The notes beneath the pieces are model-generated. The model was given only the letters and a program-made list of their open reading frames with translations, had not been told where the DNA came from and searched no databases. The translations under genes were made by a program, and so were the position numbers. Shown here one piece after another: positions 32,472 to 41,285 of a DNA stretch of 64,000 nt. This DNA is from Candidatus Onthomonas avicola (GTDB lineage Bacteria > Bacillota > Clostridia > Oscillospirales > Oscillospiraceae): contig DVJB01000062.1 in assembly GCA_018710845.1 (NCBI GenBank), positions 62,001-126,000 of the forward strand. The letters are read 5' to 3'. Every line of letters starts with the position of its first letter. The first letter of the stretch is position 1.

Positions 32472-33496
32472 TTCCGCCGCGGCGGACTGCCGCACGATTT
32501 GACAGCGCTAAGCGGGGAGAGAGCCTCCCTGCTCAGCGCTTCGACGTCAGAGGAGGTCAGAGATTCCGCCCACGCGACAGACCCGGTAGAGGCAACGGCA
32601 TGCGCGCCGCAGGCGTTGGCAAACCGGGCACAGGCAAGCATGTCCCACCCCCTGGAGAGCGCAAAGAGAAACCCAGCTGCAAAGCTGTCCCCCGCCCCGG
32701 TGGTATCAATACAGCGCACGCCGCTGGCTACCGGGACGTATTGGGCAAACTGCCCGTCACGCAGATAACAGCCGCGCGCGCCGCATTTGATCACCACGTG
32801 ACCGACTCCGGCGCGGTGCAGCTGTTCGGCGGCCTGCTCGACCCCGTCTGCACCGGTGAGCGCAATGGCCTCCCCTTCATTGGGAAAGAGAAAATCCACA
32901 TACCTAAGCGCCTCGGCAAGATCCTCGAGCCGTTCCCCGTGCTTTGGGCGGGTCAGGTCGGCACAGATCGTGAGTCCCTGTGCCCTGGCGGCGCAAAAGA
33001 GCGCGGACAACCCTTTCGTACGCAGATGCGGGGATACAAAAATGCTGGCTAGGCAGAGAATGCCCGCCTGCGGCGGGAAAGAGAGCGAGAGATCGTCCAG
33101 GCGCAGGCTGCGCAGACTGCCAGTGGGATTGGTGAGAAAGCTCCGCTCCCCATTTGCCTGTATCAATACGACGTTGATGCCTGTCTCCAACCCAGTACGA
33201 ACGGGGTGACCGAGCAGGGAGATGCCGCAGTTCCGGCAATGGCGCAGGATGACTTGACCGGCCGTATCTTCCCCGATCACGGTTTGCAGAAAGACTTCGG
33301 CTCCCAGCCGGGCCAATATAGTGGCCTCATTGAGGGCGTCTCCGCCGACGGAGAGACGGATTTCCTCTGCCGGGATAGAGCCGGACACAAAAACCTCCGG
33401 TCCTGCTGGACGGACAAGAACGTCCAAAATTCCTGCCCCGACCAGAACGACGGCGCGCCGCTGCCCCGGTGAAGCGGGGCGGATTTGCTCAGGCAT
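32468..33496 (-). CDS. PfkB-family carbohydrate kinase
   Basis: A 342-residue ribokinase-like kinase. GGDALNEATILARLG is the N-terminal PfkB signature and CIDTTGAGDSFAAGFL the C-terminal one with the catalytic Asp. The substrate is not evident; ribose, adenosine-like nucleosides or keto-sugars are all possible. It is the last gene of the cotJC element, starting about 55 bp from its right boundary. It is transcribed away from the cotJC 3' segment. The C-terminal tail (about 25 residues rich in Ser/Leu/Pro) has no counterpart in typical members. Confidence 0.82.
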   Translation of the reverse strand: MPEQIRPASPGQRRAVVLVGAGILDVLVRPAGPEVFVSGSIPAEEIRLSVGGDALNEATILARLGAEVFLQTVIGEDTAGQVILRHCRNCGISLLGHPVRTGLETGINVVLIQANGERSFLTNPTGSLRSLRLDDLSLSFPPQAGILCLASIFVSPHLRTKGLSALFCAARAQGLTICADLTRPKHGERLEDLAEALRYVDFLFPNEGEAIALTGADGVEQAAEQLHRAGVGHVVIKCGARGCYLRDGQFAQYVPVASGVRCIDTTGAGDSFAAGFLFALSRGWDMLACARFANACGAHAVASTGSVAWAESLTSSDVEALSREALSPLSAVKSCGSPPRRN

Positions 33497-33545
33497 GGCC
33501 GGTAATTCCCCCTTTCAGGCGGCTGTGTTCCGCAATGACCATGAG

Positions 33546-33962
33546 ATAGGGACTGAAGAGCTGGGACATCTGGAGATGGTTGCCTCTATTGTGCACCAAC
33601 TGACCAGAAAGCTCTCCGACGAGCAGATTCGGGAGAGCGCCTTTGCACCTTATTTTGTCGATCACACGACCGGCGTCTATCCCACCGCAGCCTCCGGATT
33701 CCCCTGGTCGGCCGCTGGCATTGGCGTCAAGGGGGATGTCATCTGTGATCTGACAGAGGATATGGCAGCAGAGCAGAAGGCCCGTGTGACCTACGACAAT
33801 ATCCTGCGGCTGTCAGACGATCCAGACGTCAATGATGTCATCCGTTTCCTGCGCGAGCGTGAGATCGTCCACTTCCAGCGTTTTGGCGAGGCGCTGGAGA
33901 AAGCAAAGGAAAAGATGAATCAAAAAAATGTCTATTTCACCAATCCGGCGTTTGACCGCTGA
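33546..33962 (+). CDS. cotJC: cotJC, 3' segment (interrupted)
   Basis: Starting at ATA GGG ACT GAA GAG CTG, the frame encodes the rest of CotJC. It begins IGTEELGHLEMV, which carries metal-ligand Glu and His, and includes HTTGVYPTAASGFPWSA, the DVICDLTEDMAAEQKAR helix and the C-terminal REREIVHFQRFGEAL. From the shared IGT it supplies 135 residues to the stop. With the 63 upstream codons this makes 198 residues, the normal CotJC length. Upstream in-frame codons belong to the element, and the in-frame ATG at 33495 has no ribosome-binding site. The segment is therefore probably silent until the element is removed. Confidence 0.92.
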   Translation: MGTEELGHLEMVASIVHQLTRKLSDEQIRESAFAPYFVDHTTGVYPTAASGFPWSAAGIGVKGDVICDLTEDMAAEQKARVTYDNILRLSDDPDVNDVIRFLREREIVHFQRFGEALEKAKEKMNQKNVYFTNPAFDR

Positions 33963-34013
33963 GGATTATCACTACTATACCATAAAGTGACATGACATGC
34001 CAGAAAAATCACA

Positions 34014-34043
34014 GGGGCCTGCCAAAACGGCAGGCCCCTTGAA
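34014..34043 (+). terminator. Terminator after cotJC 3' segment
   Basis: GGGGCCTGCC (34014-34023) and GGCAGGCCCC (34029-34038) form a perfect 10-bp stem with loop AAAAC, followed by TTGAATT. It lies between convergent cotJC and the hexuronate operon and may serve both. Confidence 0.8.
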
Positions 34044-34075
34044 TTGGTCATACGTCCGCAATGCGTCTGAGCATC

Positions 34076-34930
34076 TTACACTCCGGAATAGGCGGAGAAA
34101 CCACCGTCGATGGGGATGCAGACACCGGTGATAAAGCTGGCCGCCTCGTTGTTGAGCAGGAACAGGACGGCGCCCGCCAATTCGGTCTCCGTGTCACCAA
34201 AGCGCCCCATCGGCGTGGCAGCCAAAATCTTTCCGGTCCGTGCCGTGGGAGTGCCGTCGGGATTGAAGAGGAGCGCAGCGTTCTGCTTGGTGGAGAAGAA
34301 TCCGGGGGCGATCGCGTTCACGCGGATGCCGACGCGAGAGAAGTGAACCGCCAGCCACTGGGTGAAGTTGCTCACCGCCGCCTTCGCACCGGAATAGGCG
34401 GGGATCTTGGTCAGCGGGGTGTAGGCATTCATAGAGCTGATATTGAGAATATTGCAGCCGGGACGCCCCACCATCTGGCGGGCAAATGCCTGCGTGGGCA
34501 GAAGAGTGCCAATGAAGTTCAGATTAAAGACAAACTCCGCGCCGCTCTTCTCCAGGTCAAAGAAGCTCTTAGTGTCCGCGTCGATGTCGCCGACCTCGTA
34601 GTACTCCTTATCTGTCGTTGCACGGGGATTGTTGCCGCCAGCGCCGTTGATCAGAATATCGCAGGGGCCAAGGTCAGCGGCGACTTGATCCGCCACGTCG
34701 TAGCAGTTCTCTTTCTCCAGAACATTGCACTTGTATGCCTTGGCGACGCCGCCCTCGGCGACAATCTCGTCGGCAAACTTCTGCGCAGCCTCCAGATTCA
34801 GGTCGAGCAGGGCGACCTTGGCACCCGCCCGGGCCAGCACCTTGGCAAACGCGGAGCAGAGCACACCGCCTGCGCCGGTCACAGCGGCGACCTTTCCGGT
34901 CAGATCGGTGTTCAGTACGTTCTTTTCCAT
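34076..34930 (-). CDS. uxuB: SDR-family D-mannonate oxidoreductase (fructuronate reductase)
   Basis: A 284-residue short-chain dehydrogenase. The NAD-binding TGAGGVLCSAFAKVLA, NGAGGNNP and catalytic Ser-Tyr-Lys (NISSMNAY...PAYSGAKAAV) are present. Several Firmicutes use an SDR of this kind, instead of the long-chain UxuB of E. coli, to reduce D-fructuronate to D-mannonate. It lies with uxaC, uxuA, kdgK and eda, which supports that role. It is the last gene of the minus-strand operon, with GGAG before the ATG. Confidence 0.83.
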   Translation of the reverse strand: MEKNVLNTDLTGKVAAVTGAGGVLCSAFAKVLARAGAKVALLDLNLEAAQKFADEIVAEGGVAKAYKCNVLEKENCYDVADQVAADLGPCDILINGAGGNNPRATTDKEYYEVGDIDADTKSFFDLEKSGAEFVFNLNFIGTLLPTQAFARQMVGRPGCNILNISSMNAYTPLTKIPAYSGAKAAVSNFTQWLAVHFSRVGIRVNAIAPGFFSTKQNAALLFNPDGTPTARTGKILAATPMGRFGDTETELAGAVLFLLNNEAASFITGVCIPIDGGFSAYSGV

Positions 34931-34950
34931 GATGTAATCTCCTTCCCGGC

Positions 34951-35964
34951 TCAGCGCTGTACACGGCCGGAGCCGCTGCCGCCGGCCAGTTTTTCCACCT
35001 CGTCCACGGTGACAAAGTTATAGTCGCCCTCAATGGAGTGCTTGAGTGCGGAGGCTGCGACCGCAAACTCCACCACCTCCTGCGTGCTCTTGCCGGAAAG
35101 CAGGGCATAGATCAGGCCGCCGCCGACGCGGTCGATGATGTGCAGGTGATAGAGCTTGGAGAAGCAATACTCGCCGCTGGCCACATCGTAGAGCATGGCG
35201 CTCCAGTCGTTATCAAACGCGGACTTGCTCTCACGCAGGGTGATGGCGACCTTCTCAAAGCCAAACTGATCGGCCAGCTGCTTGGCCACGCTCTTGTAGC
35301 CCTCCTTGTTCAGCTCACCGGCGTTGATATCCGTGTTGGCCGCCTCGATGCCGAAGACATCCTTTGCGTCCTCCTCGTTGGAGATGCAGACGTCCACATA
35401 CTGGCAGAGGTCGGTCATCGCCGCGCGCGCCTCAGCGCGGGTCCATAGCTTGCCGCGGTAGTTCAGGTCACAGGAGATCTTGACCCCCTTGGCCTTGGCG
35501 GCCTTGCAGGCCTGACGGCAGATCTCAACTACATTGGGGCCGAGGGCCGGGGTGATTCCGGTGAAGTGGAACCAGGACGCGCCGTCAAAGATAGCATCCC
35601 AGTCGAAGTCCTCCGGAGAGGCCTCCGCGATGGCGCTGTGGGCACGGTCATAGATGCAGACGCTGCCGCGCTGAGAGGCGCCCTTCTCCAGGAAATAGAT
35701 TCCCACGCGGTCGCCGCCGCGGGTGATGTCGCTGGTATCCACGCCATACTTGCGCAGGCTGTTGACCGCCATCTGGCCAATGGCATGCTTGGGCAGCTTG
35801 GAGACGAAGTGGGCATCCAGGCCGTAGTTGGCCAGACTGACCGCCACGTTGGCCTCGCCGCCGCCGAAGGTAGCCTCAAAACTGTCAGCCTGGATAAAGC
35901 GCAGGTAGTCATACGGCTGCAGGCGCAGCATCAGTTCGCCAAAGGTGATCACTTTTTTAGACAT
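34951..35964 (-). CDS. kdgK: 2-keto-3-deoxygluconate kinase, missing catalytic-loop residues
   Basis: A 337-residue PfkB kinase. The start ITFGELMLRLQPYDY and GGGEANVAVSLANYG are typical of KdgK, and the operon position between eda and uxuB fits. However, the C-terminal PfkB signature reads IIDRVGGGLIYALL, where relatives read DRVGGGDAFASGLIYA. Six residues, including the catalytic Asp and the following helix start, are absent while the frame is kept. In DNA this is an 18-bp loss next to a GGC repeat. The enzyme is predicted inactive. I chose the ATG at 35964 (GGAGG nine bases upstream) over a TTG two codons earlier. Confidence 0.85.
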   Translation of the reverse strand: MSKKVITFGELMLRLQPYDYLRFIQADSFEATFGGGEANVAVSLANYGLDAHFVSKLPKHAIGQMAVNSLRKYGVDTSDITRGGDRVGIYFLEKGASQRGSVCIYDRAHSAIAEASPEDFDWDAIFDGASWFHFTGITPALGPNVVEICRQACKAAKAKGVKISCDLNYRGKLWTRAEARAAMTDLCQYVDVCISNEEDAKDVFGIEAANTDINAGELNKEGYKSVAKQLADQFGFEKVAITLRESKSAFDNDWSAMLYDVASGEYCFSKLYHLHIIDRVGGGLIYALLSGKSTQEVVEFAVAASALKHSIEGDYNFVTVDEVEKLAGGSGSGRVQR

Positions 35965-35998
35965 ATGCAATGGCCTCCTTAATAAACGCTATGGAAAG

Positions 35999-36946
35999 TT
36001 ACTTCTGCACCAGATGGATGGCAAAGCCGGCGATCTCGTCCTGGAAATAGGCCGCCTTGGCGGTGACCGTCTCCTCGCGGAAGGCAAAGCCGCGGTTTTT
36101 GAAGTAGGCGATCGCGCGCGGCAGGGTGTTGGTGCCGATCGCGATGTGGCCGTTGGCGCCGAGATACTGGCTCTTCATGACCTCGATCTCCTTCTTGCCG
36201 ACAAAAATGCTGCTGTTCCCCTCTGCAACCGGGAGTCCGAACATAGTCTGGAACATCTGGGCAGCCGTGCGCGCCTCCTCGGCGTTTTCGGTGTTGATGC
36301 CCACATGCATCAGCTCAAAGCCCATCATGGTGTTGACTGCCTCGCGAGTCAGGCGCTCGATTTCCGCCCAGTTCTCGCTCTCGATCAGGTCCTTTTTCAC
36401 CATCCAGGTGCCGCCGCAGGCGATGATCTTCGGGAAGCTCAGGTAGTCGAGCAGATTCTTGGCGTTGACGCCGCCGGTGGGCATCCAGCGCAGGTTGCCA
36501 TAGGGGCCGGCCACTGCCTTGAGCTTGGCCACGCCGCCGTTCTGCTCGGCCGGGAAGAACTTGACCACGTCCAGTCCCATTGCCATCGCCTGCTCCATCT
36601 CGCCGGGGGTGGCGGTTCCGGGCATCATCAGCATGCCGCGGTCGATGACGTATTTGGTGATCTCCGGATTGAAGCCAGGGCTGACGATAAACTTGACGCC
36701 GGCATCAATCGCGCGGTCCACCTGGTCCTTGGTCAGGACGGTGCCAGCACCCACCAGCATCTCAGGGACTTCCGCCACGATCCGGCGGATGGCCTCCTCA
36801 GCGGCAGCTGTGCGGAAGGTCACCTCGGCGGCGGGCAGGCCGCCGGCTACCAGTGCCTTGGCCAGCGGCACAGCCTTCTCGGCGTCGTCAATGGCGATGA
36901 CCGGAACAATACCGATCTCATAGATTCTTTGAAGTACTTCGTTCAT
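35999..36946 (-). CDS. eda: KDPG/KHG aldolase with C-terminal VOC-like domain
   Basis: Cleaves 2-keto-3-deoxy-6-phosphogluconate to pyruvate and glyceraldehyde-3-phosphate. Residues 1-205 form the class I aldolase, with the catalytic Glu in AAEVTFRT and the Schiff-base Lys in VVKFFPAEQNG. About 100 further residues (FELMHVGINTENAEEA... to the C-terminus) look like a vicinal-oxygen-chelate/glyoxalase fold half. This fused form, 315 residues instead of about 210, occurs in some Clostridia. The added domain's function is unclear. GGAGGG precedes the ATG; the gene is between uxuA and kdgK. Confidence 0.9.
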   Translation of the reverse strand: MNEVLQRIYEIGIVPVIAIDDAEKAVPLAKALVAGGLPAAEVTFRTAAAEEAIRRIVAEVPEMLVGAGTVLTKDQVDRAIDAGVKFIVSPGFNPEITKYVIDRGMLMMPGTATPGEMEQAMAMGLDVVKFFPAEQNGGVAKLKAVAGPYGNLRWMPTGGVNAKNLLDYLSFPKIIACGGTWMVKKDLIESENWAEIERLTREAVNTMMGFELMHVGINTENAEEARTAAQMFQTMFGLPVAEGNSSIFVGKKEIEVMKSQYLGANGHIAIGTNTLPRAIAYFKNRGFAFREETVTAKAAYFQDEIAGFAIHLVQK

Positions 36947-36982
36947 CGGATGAGTCCCTCCTTTTGGATATATGCTGGGGCT

Positions 36983-38047
36983 TTATACCCCTTGCTTTTC
37001 CCACTTCAGCTGCTTCTCGCAGGCCTCAAACAGGCCGTTGATGTAAGTCGCGCCGAGCGCGCGGTCGTACAGGCCATAGCCCGGCTTGCCGGTCTCGCCC
37101 CAGATCATGCGGCCGTGGTCCGGACGGACATAGCCGTCAAAGCCGGTCTCCACCAAGGCGCGGACGATCTCATAGATATCCAGGCTGCCACAGCTGGACA
37201 GGTGTGCACGCTCCTCAAAGCTGCCGTCGTCCATGATCTTGACATTGCGGATATGCATAAAGCCGATTCGGCCGGCGGCGGAGTACTTGCGCACCATGGC
37301 GGGGATATCGTTGCTGCGCGCGCAGCCCAAACTGCCGGTGCACAGACAGAGAGAATTGGCCGGGGAATCCACAATGGAGAGATAGCGGTCCAGATTCTCC
37401 TCGCAGGTGATCACACGCGGAAGTCCGAAGATCGGATACGGGGGATCATCAGGATGCAGTGCCATCACCACGCCGCACTCTTCGGCGACCGGAATCACAC
37501 GCTTGAGGAAGATCTCAATATTCTTCCACAGTCCCTCCTCGCCCAACTCACCGTAGGCGCGGATCAGGTCACGAACCTCCTCCTGCGTATAGCTGGAGTC
37601 CCAGCCGGGGAGATGGATGTCGTCCTTGAGCGGATCGAGTCCACGCATCTGGTCCCAGTACATGACCAGACTGGTGGAGCCGTCAGGGGCCTTGCGGTCC
37701 AGCTGTGTCCGGGTCCAGTCAAAGACAGGCATGAAATTATAGGTGACACATTTGACGCCATACTTGGCGCAGCGGCGGATATTTTTGCAATAGACGTCAA
37801 TGTGCGCATCGCGCTTTTCCGTGCCCAGCTTGATATCCTCGCTGACGGGGATGGACTCCACCACGTCAAAGACCAGATTGTGCGCCTCGCACTGCTCCTT
37901 CAGACGCTGGATGGATTCTTCCGGCCAGACCTCTCCGGGCTTGACGTCATAGACAGCGGAGACGATGGAACGCATCCCCGGAATCTGACTGATATATTCC
38001 AGTGAGATAGGGTCGGACTCACCATACCAGCGAAATGACAGTTTCAT
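36983..38047 (-). CDS. uxuA: Mannonate dehydratase
   Basis: Dehydrates D-mannonate to 2-keto-3-deoxygluconate. The 354-residue protein starts [16 protein letters not shown], typical of the family, with AAGGAGG upstream. The metal-binding [16 protein letters not shown] segment and C-terminal [13 protein letters not shown] are diagnostic. An 11-residue in-frame extension above the chosen ATG overlaps the uxaC stop and is unlikely. The uxaC-uxuA pair is separated by 29 bp. Confidence 0.95.
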   Translation of the reverse strand: MKLSFRWYGESDPISLEYISQIPGMRSIVSAVYDVKPGEVWPEESIQRLKEQCEAHNLVFDVVESIPVSEDIKLGTEKRDAHIDVYCKNIRRCAKYGVKCVTYNFMPVFDWTRTQLDRKAPDGSTSLVMYWDQMRGLDPLKDDIHLPGWDSSYTQEEVRDLIRAYGELGEEGLWKNIEIFLKRVIPVAEECGVVMALHPDDPPYPIFGLPRVITCEENLDRYLSIVDSPANSLCLCTGSLGCARSNDIPAMVRKYSAAGRIGFMHIRNVKIMDDGSFEERAHLSSCGSLDIYEIVRALVETGFDGYVRPDHGRMIWGETGKPGYGLYDRALGATYINGLFEACEKQLKWEKQGV

Positions 38048-38076
38048 AAAATACCTCCTTCCGATCGCTTCAGAGA

Positions 38077-39480
38077 TCAAAGATTAAAGTAACGCTTGGC
38101 GTTGCGATAGGAGATGTCCTGCACCAGACCGCCCAGATAGGGGATGTCGGCCGGATACTCGCCGTGCTCCACCCAGCGCCCGAAGAGGGAGCAGAGAATG
38201 CGGCGGAAGTACTCATGCCGGGCATAGCTGAGCAGGCTGCGGCTGTCGGTGAGCATGCCGATGAAATTGCCCAGAACGCCCAAGTTGCCCAGACTGCTGA
38301 GCTGATCGGTCATGCCGATCTTGTTGTCATTGAACCACCAGGCGCTGCCGTGCTGGATCTTGCCGGGGATCTCGCTGCTCTGGAACGCGCCGAGCAGGGT
38401 GTCCAACCATTCGTTATCCGCCGGGTTCAGACTGTAAAGAATGGTCTTCGGGAGCTTCCCTTCCCGCTCCCAGGCATCCATCAGGGCGTAGGTGGCCGCG
38501 CAGCTGTCGGTGACCGCCATGCAGTCAAAGCCGGTGTCCGGGCCGAGTTGGGCGAGCATCCGGCTGTTGGGGTTGCGCACGCAGCTGAAGTGCAGCTGCA
38601 TCGCCCAGTTATGAGCAGCGTACTCCCGGCCGCAGTGGAGCAGCAGGGCGGTCTGATAGCCCTCTGTCTCCTCCTTGCTGACCGGTTCGCCGGCGAGTGC
38701 CTTTTGCAGCGCGGCGGTGGCCTCCTCGTCGCTGACGGGATGGTACATCACATAGTCCAGGCCGTGGTCCGCCGCGCGGCAGCCGTTGGCGTCAAAATAG
38801 GCGATGCGCGCGCTCAGGGCATCCTTCACATCCTGTACGGTGGAGAGAGTCATCCCTACCGTCTCGCCGAGCTGTGCGATATAGGCGGCAAAGCCGAGCT
38901 TGTGGATGTTTAGCGCCGGATCGGGGCGGAAACTGGGGCAGACCTTGGTAGTAAAGGAGGCATCCTCCCGCAGTTTCTTGTGCCAGGCGAGATCACTGCA
39001 CGGGTCGTCCGTCGTGCCCACCATGGCGACATTGCTGCCCTGAATCAGGCCGCGGGCGCTCATGGACGGGTCATTTTGCAGCTTCTCATTGCATAGGTTC
39101 CAGATCTCCTCCGCGGTGTCGGCGTTGAGGACGCCCCGGTAGCCGAAATAATTCTTCAGCTCCAGATGGCACCAGTGATAGAGCGGGTTGCCGATGGCCC
39201 GCGGCAGTGTCTCGGCAAATTTCTGGAATTTCTCACGATCGGGAGCATCCCCGGTGATGTAGTATTCGTCCACACCGTTGGAGCGCATCAGGCGCCACTT
39301 GTAGTGATCTCCGCCCAGCCAGACCTGCGTGATGTTCTCAAAACGCCGGTCTTCATAGATCTCCTTCGGGTCAATATGGCAGTGATAGTCCACGATCGGC
39401 ATCGAGGCGGCGTATTCGTGATAGAGCGTCCGCGCCGTGGCAGTGTCCAGAAGGAAATCGTCGGTCAGAAATGTGTTCAT
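38077..39480 (-). CDS. uxaC: Glucuronate isomerase
   Basis: Isomerises D-glucuronate to D-fructuronate (and galacturonate to tagaturonate). The 467-residue length is normal. Diagnostic stretches are [14 protein letters not shown] near the N-terminus (metal-binding His pair), [13 protein letters not shown], and [19 protein letters not shown] and [14 protein letters not shown] near the C-terminus. It has a GGATG-type ribosome-binding site. Position directly after the sugar symporter marks entry of glucuronate into the Ashwell pathway encoded by the following genes. Confidence 0.96.
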   Translation of the reverse strand: MNTFLTDDFLLDTATARTLYHEYAASMPIVDYHCHIDPKEIYEDRRFENITQVWLGGDHYKWRLMRSNGVDEYYITGDAPDREKFQKFAETLPRAIGNPLYHWCHLELKNYFGYRGVLNADTAEEIWNLCNEKLQNDPSMSARGLIQGSNVAMVGTTDDPCSDLAWHKKLREDASFTTKVCPSFRPDPALNIHKLGFAAYIAQLGETVGMTLSTVQDVKDALSARIAYFDANGCRAADHGLDYVMYHPVSDEEATAALQKALAGEPVSKEETEGYQTALLLHCGREYAAHNWAMQLHFSCVRNPNSRMLAQLGPDTGFDCMAVTDSCAATYALMDAWEREGKLPKTILYSLNPADNEWLDTLLGAFQSSEIPGKIQHGSAWWFNDNKIGMTDQLSSLGNLGVLGNFIGMLTDSRSLLSYARHEYFRRILCSLFGRWVEHGEYPADIPYLGGLVQDISYRNAKRYFNL

Positions 39481-39542
39481 GGGATCATCCTTTCTGATGG
39501 GAATTCGCGCTGTCTGCGCGCAGGGACAGATTTCGCACCAAT

Positions 39543-39575
39543 GCCGCCGCAGAGGCAGGAGCCCTCTGCGGCGGC
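39543..39575 (-). repeat. Intercistronic hairpin between symporter gene and uxaC
   Basis: A perfect 13-bp stem, GCCGCCGCAGAGG (39543-39555) with CCTCTGCGGCGGC (39563-39575), loop of 7. There is no T-run on the minus strand, so an mRNA-stabilising or processing element is more likely than a terminator. It lies in the 168-bp gap between the two genes. Confidence 0.7.
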
Positions 39576-39648
39576 GCCGGTGTGCGTCCAGGGCGCACAG
39601 ATCAGGTCCCGGGCTTATGGCAGTGTAAAGCCTGCAGATATGCTTTTC

Positions 39649-41250
39649 TCAGGAGCGGAATTTCTGTGGAACCTGGTCAATGGTCTGGACCTTCGCCATG
39701 GCATCTTCCAGCGACATGCCCTGGGAGATCAAGTCTTTACGGGCGGCATTGATCGACTGAATCTCTTTCATCTTCGCACCGGTCAGACTGTAGCCCTTCA
39801 TAGCCCAAAGTGTTGCAGCCCATGCCAGCAGCGGAATGATGCAGAACATGATAATGACAGCTACTTTGAGTCCGTCAGAGTAAGGCGTTGCATCCGTGGG
39901 CAACTCGCTCAGGCCAGCACAGATCAGGAAAATAATTGCCACCAGAGTCTGTGCCAGTGAGGAGACAAGCTTATCCACCAGGGAGAAGAGCGTTCCCATG
40001 ATGCCGGGGATATACTTGCCGGACCGATAGGTCTCATAGTCAGAACAGTCAGCCACCATCGGAATCGGCATATCCGCCGTCGCGTAGTAGGCGCCATAGC
40101 CGATGCCAAAGCAAAGGATGAACAGGATAGTATACAGGTTGATTGCTCCGCCGCCGTTAAACGGGAAGGAGAGGGTCAGCGCACTGCCGACAGTGTGATC
40201 ACAGATAATCAACAAAATCAGCACGCCAATATAGCAGGTGAATGCTACCGCAACATAACGAGTCAGGGAAGCTTTCTGGCCCAACTTTTGAGAGGTGCGT
40301 ACAGAGAGCAGGAAGAAGGGGACTGCGCAGACATAGCCCAGAATCATCATAGGCAGATACAGACTGTTATAATTGCCCATGACGATGCCATACAAGGCCA
40401 ACAAGACAGTCGTATTAGTCGCAATCGCCAAAGCCAGCTTGCAGCCGGCACCGGCTACCATAAGGCGCTGCATTGGCTTGTTGTTCTTAATGATCTCCAC
40501 ATACTCAGAAACTTTGACCTTGGCCTGCGAGTCACCACCAATACCGTAGTACTCCGGACGGTCCTTACCGGCAATGCCAATGATGGCCAGAACGGTCAGG
40601 AACACAGATACGATGATACCGACTGGTGCAATCACCCGGTACAGCTCGGGCCGGGCATAACCTGAAGTCACCAGTACGCCAGCCTCGTCATAGACATCGT
40701 ACGCGTTTTTCAGCATAGGGATCAGCAACTGCATTACACCCATACCAAGCATGGAGCCGATGGTATTGAAAATGGTGAACATTGGCCGCTGATTGGGGTC
40801 ATTGGTGAGCACGGTCTGACCGGCACGGGTAACCGAGGTCTGGAAGGTGTAGCCAATGACCCACACAAAATAGACCACAACAAACCCGATATACCGGAGA
40901 GGCATCATAGTTTCCGGGATAAAGGGCAGTAGCACATACAGGGCAATTACGCTGACAGCCATAATTACACTGCCGATGATCATGAAGGGACGGAATTTAC
41001 CGATTCTGGTGCTGGTGCGATCCATCATAGCCCCGATAATCGGGTCTGTAATGGCGTCCGCAACACGCATGACCGTTACCATAATCGATGCAAACATGCC
41101 CAACAGGAGCACGCTGGAACCAAACTGGGCAACATAAGAGAGGATAAGGACAAAATAGACGTTGGTAGCCCCGTTATTCATTGGAAACAGGACTAGCTGA
41201 TACATTTTTGCGCGGTTTACAGATGAAACCGCAGGTGAGGTTTCCTTCAT
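39649..41250 (-). CDS. GPH-family glycoside/glucuronide:cation symporter
   Basis: A 533-residue, roughly 12-helix transporter of the glycoside-pentoside-hexuronide family (MFS fold; UidB/MelB relatives). The N-terminal motif ADAITDPIIGAMMDRTSTRIGKF is the family loop 2-3 signature. The last 40 residues are cytoplasmic and charged. Placement between the glycosidases and uxaC suggests uptake of glucuronides or free glucuronate. GGAG lies before the ATG at 41250. Confidence 0.9.
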   Translation of the reverse strand: MKETSPAVSSVNRAKMYQLVLFPMNNGATNVYFVLILSYVAQFGSSVLLLGMFASIMVTVMRVADAITDPIIGAMMDRTSTRIGKFRPFMIIGSVIMAVSVIALYVLLPFIPETMMPLRYIGFVVVYFVWVIGYTFQTSVTRAGQTVLTNDPNQRPMFTIFNTIGSMLGMGVMQLLIPMLKNAYDVYDEAGVLVTSGYARPELYRVIAPVGIIVSVFLTVLAIIGIAGKDRPEYYGIGGDSQAKVKVSEYVEIIKNNKPMQRLMVAGAGCKLALAIATNTTVLLALYGIVMGNYNSLYLPMMILGYVCAVPFFLLSVRTSQKLGQKASLTRYVAVAFTCYIGVLILLIICDHTVGSALTLSFPFNGGGAINLYTILFILCFGIGYGAYYATADMPIPMVADCSDYETYRSGKYIPGIMGTLFSLVDKLVSSLAQTLVAIIFLICAGLSELPTDATPYSDGLKVAVIIMFCIIPLLAWAATLWAMKGYSLTGAKMKEIQSINAARKDLISQGMSLEDAMAKVQTIDQVPQKFRS

Positions 41251-41285
41251 TGCGCTTTCTCCTCTTAAGAATAGCTATATGGGGT

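Larger units (their letters stand above)
28580..33550. mobile_element. cotJC intervening element with large serine recombinase
   Basis: About 4971 bp separate the two parts of cotJC. If recombination occurs at the shared GG (28578-28579 and 33549-33550), within ATcGGtACc and ATaGGgACt, excision joins codons 1-63 and the last 135 codons in frame. The joined circle junction would read ATGAGATAGGTACCTCAT, an almost symmetric core centred on GG. Contents are the serine recombinase (ending 13 bp from the broken cotJC), a small coupled protein, a lipoprotein nuclease and two PfkB kinases. The layout parallels skin in sigK, with the recombinase at one edge. Excision in the mother cell is inferred. 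Confidence 0.85.

Noticed and set aside
33321..33962. cotJC 3' part as an independent gene starting at 33321 or at the ATG 33495
   Set aside because: The added N-terminus is antisense to the PfkB gene, has no ribosome-binding site and is unlike any CotJC; the split-gene reading explains both parts.
35945..38005. A 686-codon plus-strand frame over eda and uxuA
   Set aside because: Antisense to two well-supported genes and composed of His/Ala/Leu/Gly-rich sequence.
39543..39575. Terminator between the symporter gene and uxaC
   Set aside because: The stem is perfect but lacks a T-run on the transcribed strand; listed as an intercistronic hairpin.
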